From positions 1 to 10,403 of the forward strand of contig DGHD01000052.1 in NCBI GenBank assembly GCA_002392505.1: DNA of 10,403 bases. The letters run 5' to 3'. The DNA is from Christensenella sp. UBA3857. GTDB taxonomy: Bacteria > Bacillota > Clostridia > Christensenellales > CAG-138. Under the pieces are notes generated by a model. It was not told the origin of the DNA and did no database searches. It was given only the letters and a program-made list of their open reading frames with translations. Below are positions 5,729-10,403 of this stretch, piece by piece. Made by a program: the position numbers and the translations under genes. Position 1 is the first letter of the stretch; every line of letters starts with the position of its first letter.

Positions 5729-7062
5729 AAAAGCGTCGTTTGAAAACCAAACTGCTCATAACGCTCGTCGGCGTCACCTGCGCGGCGCTCGTTGCCGTCG
5801 CGCTCGCGTTCAACCTGTCGGTGCGCGGCTACATTAACGCGCGCGTCAATTCGCAGCTCGCTACCATTTCGTCCTCCGTATTTGACGGGCGAAAGGACGG
5901 TCACGGGAGCTGGTCCTTTGACGACCGGCCCGACAGAGTGACCGGCGCCCGCGGCAACGCCGTTATTCTGAGCTCCGAGGGCGAGCTCGTAGTCGTGCTG
6001 CGCGGCGACGAGGATACCGCACAGTTCATTGCCGAGAGCTACACCTCCGGCAAGCTGACAGCCGGCGGGAAATACACCACGCTTAAGACCGACGACGGAA
6101 CCTATGCCGTGACGCTTTCGGAGGATCCCGTCATCAAGAACGCGTACATCGCCTCGTTCATAGACATCACCGCGATCACGGGACTTGCCTCGCGCATGAA
6201 TATCATACTTATTATTGTTATCGCGGCGGCGATAATACTCTGCGTCATACTTAGCCGCGTGTTTGCAAAACAGCTGTCAAAGCCCGTGCAGTGCCTATCG
6301 GACTACGCGCACGACATAGGCGAGGGCGATCTCGAGCCGCGCGAGATGGATTTCAAGGAGGAGGAGTTCTCCGGTCTCGCCGATTCGATGAACCGCATGG
6401 CGGCGGCGCTGAAGGAATCGAAGAGCCGCCAGGAGGTGTTCTTCCAGAACGTATCGCATGAGCTTCGCACCCCGCTGACGTCCATAAAAGGCAACGCCGA
6501 GGGCATCGTTTACGGAGTGATGGAGCCGAAGGCGGCGGGGGAGACCATCATCCGCGAAACGGACAGGCTCACGTCCATGGTCGAGGATCTTCTTTATATC
6601 TCCCGCATGGAAAAGGCGGGCGGCGCGGAGAACGCGGAGCCTGTCGACGTAAGGGACGTGCTTTCCCTCTGCGTTTCCGAACAGAGAGCGGAGGCGGACA
6701 AGCGGGGCCTGACGTTTGAATTCGACTTCGACGACGAGCCCGCCATGGTCCGCATTCCCGAAAAGGACGCCGAGCGCATATTCGGCAACGTCATTTCAAA
6801 CGCGATAAGGTATGCGAAGCGGACCATCGGTCTAGCATGCCATGATACGGGCGACAGTATCGCCGTCTGCATCCGCGACGACGGTCCCGGCATACCCGAG
6901 AAGGACCTCGAGCACATATTCGAGCGGTTCTACAAGGGCGAGGGCGGCAGGCACGGCATAGGTCTTTCGATCGCGAAGGAGGCGGCGGAGGCGTACGGAG
7001 GGCGCCTGACCGCCGCGAACGATCCCGGCGCTGCGTTCACAGCGGTATTCCCGAAAAAGTAA
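5725..7062 (+). CDS. Membrane sensor histidine kinase (HAMP, HisKA, HATPase_c)
   Basis: The 445-residue protein has TM1 (~9-33), an extracytoplasmic sensor region (~34-158) that matches no domain I recognise, and TM2 (~159-179). Then come HAMP (~181-232, KQLSKPVQCLSDYAHDIGEGD), a HisKA dimerisation domain with phospho-acceptor His245 in FQNVSHELRTPLTSIKG, and an ATPase domain with N box (NVISNAIRYA, Asn355/Asn359), G1 box DDGPGI (385-390), F box HIFERFYKG (397-405) and G2 box GRHGIGLSIA (408-417). All key residues are present, so it should be an active kinase. The 4-base ATGA overlap with the response regulator indicates translational coupling. Neighbouring PepSY and HtrA genes suggest that it senses an envelope or secretion stress; the signal itself is not visible in the sequence. 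Confidence 0.95.
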   Translation: MKKRRLKTKLLITLVGVTCAALVAVALAFNLSVRGYINARVNSQLATISSSVFDGRKDGHGSWSFDDRPDRVTGARGNAVILSSEGELVVVLRGDEDTAQFIAESYTSGKLTAGGKYTTLKTDDGTYAVTLSEDPVIKNAYIASFIDITAITGLASRMNIILIIVIAAAIILCVILSRVFAKQLSKPVQCLSDYAHDIGEGDLEPREMDFKEEEFSGLADSMNRMAAALKESKSRQEVFFQNVSHELRTPLTSIKGNAEGIVYGVMEPKAAGETIIRETDRLTSMVEDLLYISRMEKAGGAENAEPVDVRDVLSLCVSEQRAEADKRGLTFEFDFDDEPAMVRIPEKDAERIFGNVISNAIRYAKRTIGLACHDTGDSIAVCIRDDGPGIPEKDLEHIFERFYKGEGGRHGIGLSIAKEAAEAYGGRLTAANDPGAAFTAVFPKK

Positions 7063-7149
7063 AGCGATACCGGATAATTGAGCCTTGGTCCAAGGGTGCA
7101 TCCGCTTAAGGAGATGCAGGTTTTCAGCCTGAAAAAAACGTATAAAAAG

Positions 7150-7183
7150 ATATCCGGGGATAGCCCATATCCGGGGATAGCCC
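7150..7183 (+). repeat. Tandem 17-base duplication of the terminator's left arm
   Basis: ATATCCGGGGATAGCCC is present twice head to tail (7150-7166, 7167-7183) with no mismatch, followed by the single complementary arm. Either copy can pair with that arm. It looks like a recent replication-slippage duplication. Confidence 0.8.
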
Positions 7184-7203
7184 ATATCCCCGGATCTTTT
7201 TTT
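7169..7203 (+). terminator. Rho-independent terminator after the histidine kinase
   Basis: A perfect 11-bp stem (7169-7179 with 7185-7195) and a 5-base loop are followed by CTTTTTTT (7196-7203). It ends the two-component operon about 107 bases after the kinase stop and separates it from the lipoprotein promoter. Confidence 0.9.
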
Positions 7204-7231
7204 ATTTCGGCTGAAAACCGCGAAGCGTCTC

Positions 7232-7275
7232 AAAAGATACCTTTTGAGGCTGTATATCGTTAAGTGAAGGCGCCC
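7232..7275 (+). repeat. Interspersed repeat, copy A
   Basis: These 44 bases match bases 10333-10376 in inverted orientation with 42 identities. The left edge takes part in a perfect 8-bp hairpin (CTCAAAAG 7229-7236 with CTTTTGAG 7241-7248); in copy B the hairpin has one mismatch. Homology stops abruptly after GCGCCC. It lies between the kinase terminator and the lipoprotein operator and encodes nothing. Confidence 0.8.
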
Positions 7276-7289
7276 GATCCGGGGCTGTT

Positions 7290-7355
7290 TTCGTATGTTT
7301 TGCGTATTTTTCGCCGCTCTTTTTCGGAGATGCGGGAGGTGAAAACGCCTATAAT
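7290..7355 (+). promoter_or_regulatory. Regulated promoter of the lipoprotein/HtrA operon with response-regulator site
   Basis: A perfect TATAAT (7350-7355) has no acceptable -35 at 17 bases. Upstream lie TTCGTATG (7290-7297) and CGTAT (7303-7307), the two CGTAT being 11 bases apart, and TTTTCGGAGA (7321-7330). Over the 41 bases from 7290, 32 are identical without gaps to the - strand from 4924 down in front of the PepSY gene, and the distance to the -10 is 60 against 61 bases. The two promoters are therefore very probably controlled by the same regulator, most simply the adjacent one. Confidence 0.65.
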
Positions 7356-7387
7356 GGGCTCAAGAAAAGAAACAGGAGGCGTTCAAA

Positions 7388-8671
7388 ATGAAATCCGGAA
7401 AAAACAAGCTCCTTCCCATCCTGCTCGCGCTGGCGGTCATGCTCTCCATGCTGATGCTCACCGCCTGCAGCGGCGTCGGGGAAAGCATCGCGGGAAATAC
7501 CGCTCTTTCTCAGACTTCACAGCTCGTATCGACAGGCGATACGCTCTCGGCGGTTTCGCTCGCGGCTTCATCCGATACAGGCGCAATTGCCGATGACGCT
7601 TTCTCGAACAGAGACCTCTCGGGCGAGTATGACGCCGATGAAGCGACGGCGATCGATCTCAACAGCTATAACGGCTCCGACGTGGTCATATCGGAAGCCG
7701 GGACTTTCGTCCTGACAGGCACTCTTGAAAACGGCAGCGTCGTCATTGACGCGTCAAGCGAGGACAAGATACAGCTCGTGCTGAACGGAGCCTGCATCAG
7801 CTCCGATTCCTACGCGGCGATATACGTCAAGCAGGCGGACAAGGTCTTCATCACCCTGGCGGAAGGGACTGAGAATACCCTCTCAAACGGCGGCTCGTTC
7901 GTACAGAAGGACGACAACACCGTCGACGGCGTCATCTTCTCCAAGGACGATCTTACGATCAACGGCACGGGCACGCTCACGATAGTATCCCCCGCCGGGC
8001 ACGGCGTCGTCTGCAAGGATGAGCTTGTCATAACCGGCGGCACGATTAAAATAACTGCGGGCTCCCACGCGATCCAGGCAAAGGACAGCATCGCGGTCGC
8101 AGGCGGAAACATCACGCTCCGCGCCGGCAAGGACGGGATGCACGCCGAAAACGACGAGGACGATACCCTCGGCACGATCTACGTCACCGGCGGCAGCTTC
8201 TCGATAAACGTCGGGGACGACGGGATCCATGCGGGATCCCTTCTCAGGATAGACGGAGGCGCATTCGATATCACTGCGGCAGAAGGGCTTGAAGCGACGT
8301 ACGTGCAGATCAACGACGGCGATATCACGATATCCGCCTCGGACGACGGCATAAACGCGGCGAAAAAGTCGACCGCATACACTCCCACGGTCGAGATCAA
8401 CGGCGGCAGTCTTGATATCTCCATGGGGCAGGGCGATACCGACGGTATCGACGCCAACGGCAGCCTTATCATAACGGGCGGCACGATAGCCGTCACCGGC
8501 AATTCCGCCTTCGACTGCGACGGCTCCGTTACCTGGACCGGCGGCACCGTGACTGTGAACGGTCAGCAGCAGACCGAGATCACCAACCAGATGATGGGCG
8601 GTCCCGGCGGTATGGGCGGTCAGCCCGGCTCCGGCGGCATGGGCGGCTTCGGCGGAGGACGCCGCAGATAA
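7388..8671 (+). CDS. Beta-helix lipoprotein, Cthe_2159-type carbohydrate-binding domain
   Basis: The 427-residue protein has a lipoprotein signal (KSGKNK, hydrophobic 8-24, lipobox LTAC with Cys27), so it should be lipid-anchored on the outer face of the membrane. A Ser/Thr/Ala-rich linker (~28-75) leads to a right-handed beta-helix (~80-395). Its coils recur as GTLTIVSPAGHGV, GGTIKITAGSHAIQA, GGNITLRAGKDGMHAEND, GGSFSINVGDDGIHAG and DGDITISASDDGINAA. The repeated GxDGI/MxA turns with acidic residues fit the Cthe_2159 family (carbohydrate-binding domain, formerly DUF4353), whose founder binds polygalacturonate and calcium. The tail (~402-427) is Gly/Met-rich and ends in RRR. AGGAGG precedes the ATG by 8 bases. 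The upstream operator suggests control by the two-component system; htrA follows 47 bases downstream. Ligand binding here is inferred. Confidence 0.85.
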   Translation: MKSGKNKLLPILLALAVMLSMLMLTACSGVGESIAGNTALSQTSQLVSTGDTLSAVSLAASSDTGAIADDAFSNRDLSGEYDADEATAIDLNSYNGSDVVISEAGTFVLTGTLENGSVVIDASSEDKIQLVLNGACISSDSYAAIYVKQADKVFITLAEGTENTLSNGGSFVQKDDNTVDGVIFSKDDLTINGTGTLTIVSPAGHGVVCKDELVITGGTIKITAGSHAIQAKDSIAVAGGNITLRAGKDGMHAENDEDDTLGTIYVTGGSFSINVGDDGIHAGSLLRIDGGAFDITAAEGLEATYVQINDGDITISASDDGINAAKKSTAYTPTVEINGGSLDISMGQGDTDGIDANGSLIITGGTIAVTGNSAFDCDGSVTWTGGTVTVNGQQQTEITNQMMGGPGGMGGQPGSGGMGGFGGGRRR

Positions 8672-8718
8672 ACCGGGAATACGACAAGTGAAAGAAATAC
8701 CAAAAGGAGGACGGAAAC

Positions 8719-10077
8719 ATGTACGAGAATGATTATTACCCCGAATTCAACGCTGCCGAAACGGCGGCAAACCATAACGTCAGAGCTAATGAAAAAGCCC
8801 CCGCGAGGAAGCGCAGAACGGGCAGAAGACTCCTCTCCATGCTGCTCTGCGGCATCATGTTCGGCACTGCGGCTGCGGGAGCATACAAGGGAACGAGCTT
8901 GCTGTTGAACAGAGAAAGCGGGAGCCGGACCGAAGTATCCGAAGAGGAAAGCACGGCGGAAAACACGGAGCGGAATACGGTCTCCGACGTCACCGCGGTA
9001 TCCTATGCTTCCGACTCCGTAAAGACTTCGCAGACGCTTGACGTAAGCGAGATCGCCGAGGGCGCGATGCCCTCCATGGTATCGATCACGAATATCAGCG
9101 TGCAGGAGGTGCAGAGCTTCATGGGCTTCTTCGGCGGGAGAGGGACCGAGACGCAGGAGTCCGAGAGCAGAGGAACGGGCATCATAATCGGCAAAAACGA
9201 GAGCGAGCTGCTGATAGTCACGAACAACCACGTAGTTGAAGACGCCGACACGCTGACCGTCTGCTTCATAGACAACGAGGCGTGCGAGGCCCAGATAAAG
9301 GGTCTCGATCCGGATAACGATCTTGCGGTCGTCGCGGTGCGGCTCTCCGATATCAAGGACGAGACCGCCGCCGCCATCAGGATCGCCGTGCTCGGCAGCT
9401 CCGATTCGCTCAAAGTCGGTCAGCAGGTGGTCGCTATCGGCAACGCGCTGGGCTTCGGACAGTCCGTAACCACGGGCATAGTCAGCGCGCTCGGCAGAAC
9501 TATAGATACCGCCGACGCCGAGATGATACAGACCGACGCCGCGATCAACCCGGGCAATTCCGGCGGCGCGCTGCTCAACATGAACGGAGAGGTCGTCGGC
9601 ATCAACTCCGCCAAGTTCAGCTCCACCGAGGTGGAGGGCATGGGCTATGCAATATCGATCACCGACGCGCTCCCCATCATCCGGGACCTCATGAACCGCA
9701 CCACGAGAGAGAAGGTCTCCGACGCGGACGCTTCATGGCTCGGCGTTGACGGGCAGGAGATAACCGCCTCGACGGCGTCCTCCTACGGCATACCGCAGGG
9801 GATATACCTGACTTCGATCGACAGCAGAAGCCCCCTGCGTGAGCTCGGCATTACCGTCAAAAGCATAATAACTCACTTCGACGGCGTCCGCGTAACGAGC
9901 ATCGAGAACCTCGAAAACCGTCTTCAATATTATGCGGCGGGCGAAACGGTGAGTATCACCCTGCAGGTCGCCGAGGGGAAGAAGTACGTCGAAAGGACCG
10001 TCGAGGTCACGCTCGGCAGAGCGTCGGAGCATACACAGCCCGTCGGCGGATCCGGATTCGGCTTCGGCGGATGGTGA
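8719..10077 (+). CDS. htrA: Membrane-anchored HtrA/DegP-like serine protease with one PDZ domain
   Basis: The 452-residue protein has a cytoplasmic N-terminus of ~38 residues, one membrane anchor (~38-58, after KRRTGRR) and a Ser/Glu/Thr-rich linker. A trypsin-like S1C protease domain (~108-328) has the complete triad: His171 (TNNHVVEDA), Asp201 (DPDNDLAVV) and Ser281 (NPGNSGGALLN). A PDZ domain follows (~338-434), and a short Gly/Phe tail ends GFGFGGW. The architecture matches Bacillota HtrA/YyxA proteins, which degrade or refold misfolded exported proteins at the outer face of the membrane. AGGAGG lies 9 bases before the ATG. There is no promoter in the 47-base gap after the lipoprotein gene, so it depends on the regulated promoter at 7290-7355. 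In Bacillus the CssRS two-component system controls htrA; the arrangement here supports an analogous circuit. Confidence 0.95.
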   Translation: MYENDYYPEFNAAETAANHNVRANEKAPARKRRTGRRLLSMLLCGIMFGTAAAGAYKGTSLLLNRESGSRTEVSEEESTAENTERNTVSDVTAVSYASDSVKTSQTLDVSEIAEGAMPSMVSITNISVQEVQSFMGFFGGRGTETQESESRGTGIIIGKNESELLIVTNNHVVEDADTLTVCFIDNEACEAQIKGLDPDNDLAVVAVRLSDIKDETAAAIRIAVLGSSDSLKVGQQVVAIGNALGFGQSVTTGIVSALGRTIDTADAEMIQTDAAINPGNSGGALLNMNGEVVGINSAKFSSTEVEGMGYAISITDALPIIRDLMNRTTREKVSDADASWLGVDGQEITASTASSYGIPQGIYLTSIDSRSPLRELGITVKSIITHFDGVRVTSIENLENRLQYYAAGETVSITLQVAEGKKYVERTVEVTLGRASEHTQPVGGSGFGFGGW

Positions 10078-10093
10078 TGAACGAATAAAACAA

Positions 10094-10125
10094 ATACCGC
10101 CTCCGGGTACTCCCGAAGGCGGTAT
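10094..10125. terminator. Terminator hairpin between htrA and the GNAT remnant
   Basis: A 9-bp stem (10094-10102 with 10117-10125), one mismatch, then four more pairs and a TACT loop are followed by a T-rich stretch on + (CGGTTTATCTTT) and on - (TTGTTTTATT). It stands 16 bases after the htrA stop and probably serves both directions, though neither T tract is perfect. Confidence 0.7.
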
Positions 10126-10152
10126 CGGTTTATCTTTGCAAACCGGGTGTTG

Positions 10153-10344
10153 TCAGACAGACAGTTGATAATACCTCGATGCCCTTCCGCCCTCAACAAA
10201 CTCTTCAATAAGATCAAAACCGTTTTTTTCAAGAACTCTCTGCGACGCAGTATTATCCGAAAACGTGAAAGCCCCGACCGTCCCGATCCCGAACCTTTCA
10301 TGCATCTCTCTCAAAAAAAGCGAAACGGCTTTGGGCGCATTCAC
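10153..10344 (-). pseudogene. GNAT acetyltransferase remnant lacking its N-terminal half
   Basis: The 63-residue open frame reads as the C-terminal half of a GNAT acetyltransferase: KAVSLFLREMHERFG is the helix after motif A, and FTFSDNTASQRVLEKNGF is a textbook motif B. The acetyl-CoA loop (Q/RxxGxG/A) and all strands before it are absent. The only possible start is a GTG (10344-10342) directly preceded by an in-frame TAA and lacking a ribosome binding site. No other frame upstream continues the GNAT sequence. The break coincides with interspersed repeat copy B, whose last bases supply the GTG and the first codons. The remnant is presumably not functional; an alternative is a rearranged gene whose other half lies elsewhere. 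Confidence 0.7.
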
Positions 10345-10376
10345 TTAACGATATGCAGCCTCAAAAGGTATCTTTT
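10333..10376 (-). repeat. Interspersed repeat, copy B (inverted relative to copy A)
   Basis: This 44-base segment matches copy A at 7232-7275 with 42 identities when read on the - strand. Beyond 10376 the similarity to the flank of copy A is weak, but the repeat could extend into unseen sequence. It overlaps the 5' end of the GNAT remnant. Confidence 0.8.
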
Positions 10377-10403
10377 TAGCGCCCTGCTGCGTTGAAAATG
10401 CTC

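Larger units (their letters stand above)
7119..7219. repeat. Nested inverted repeat enclosing the kinase terminator
   Basis: Perfect 11-base arms GGTTTTCAGCC (7119-7129) and GGCTGAAAACC (7209-7219) flank the A-rich/T-rich sides and GC stem of the terminator, so the whole 101 bases can fold as one long interrupted hairpin. The stretch before it (7063-7118) has only two small hairpins, a CCTTGG/CCAAGG palindrome (7083-7095) and a TGCATC/GATGCA stem (7097-7118). No coding or RNA gene can be supported there. Confidence 0.55.

Noticed and set aside
7150..7195. Short spaced repeats as a possible CRISPR array
   Set aside because: The units are only 17 bases, directly abutting without spacers, and are explained by duplication of a terminator arm.
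7264..7596. Rightward 110-codon open frame starting within repeat copy A
   Set aside because: It overlaps the operator, promoter and start of the lipoprotein gene in another frame, has no ribosome binding site and has no recognisable protein features.

Overview
The window reads as chromosomal DNA of a Gram-positive, fairly GC-rich anaerobe of the Bacillota, most likely class Clostridia. The signs are strong AGGAGG-type ribosome binding sites, sigma-A-like promoters, a lipobox lipoprotein with a Cthe_2159-type beta-helix domain, a membrane-anchored HtrA, and Bacillota-style S66, DUF3795 and PepSY proteins. Genus and order cannot be fixed from the sequence. There are no rRNA, tRNA, CRISPR or complete insertion-sequence features.

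Left part (1-4167). The 3' end of a large secreted beta-helix/adhesin-like gene (1-837, +) converges on a leftward block and shares a bidirectional terminator with it (853-888). The leftward block has two transcription units. One is a GNAT acetyltransferase followed by an S66 MccF-like peptidase. The other is a fused ThrE-type threonine/serine exporter followed by a DUF3795 cysteine-rich protein. Each unit starts from a clear promoter, and the two promoters share an identical 15-base block around the -10. The GNAT plus MccF-like pair recalls the MccE/MccF immunity enzymes against microcin C.

Centre (4245-7062). A secreted PepSY-domain protein (leftward) is divergent from an OmpR-type response regulator and its histidine kinase (rightward, 4-base ATGA overlap). 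The intergenic region holds a 24-base dyad whose centre is exactly equidistant (63.5 bases) from the two TATAAT boxes.

Right part (7063-10403). After the kinase come a strong terminator with a duplicated left arm, a small interspersed repeat, and a promoter region. Over 41 bases that promoter region aligns without gaps (32 identities) with the PepSY promoter region, and the TATAAT sits at practically the same distance. It drives a beta-helix lipoprotein and an HtrA/DegP-like serine protease. A second, inverted copy of the interspersed repeat lies at the right end, exactly where a GNAT gene fragment loses its N-terminal half.

Taken together, the two-component system, the PepSY protein, the lipoprotein and HtrA look like one regulon for cell-envelope quality control. 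It is comparable in logic to CssRS-HtrA of Bacillus or CpxRA-CpxP-DegP of enterobacteria. The shared operator is seen directly; the regulon and its function are inferred.
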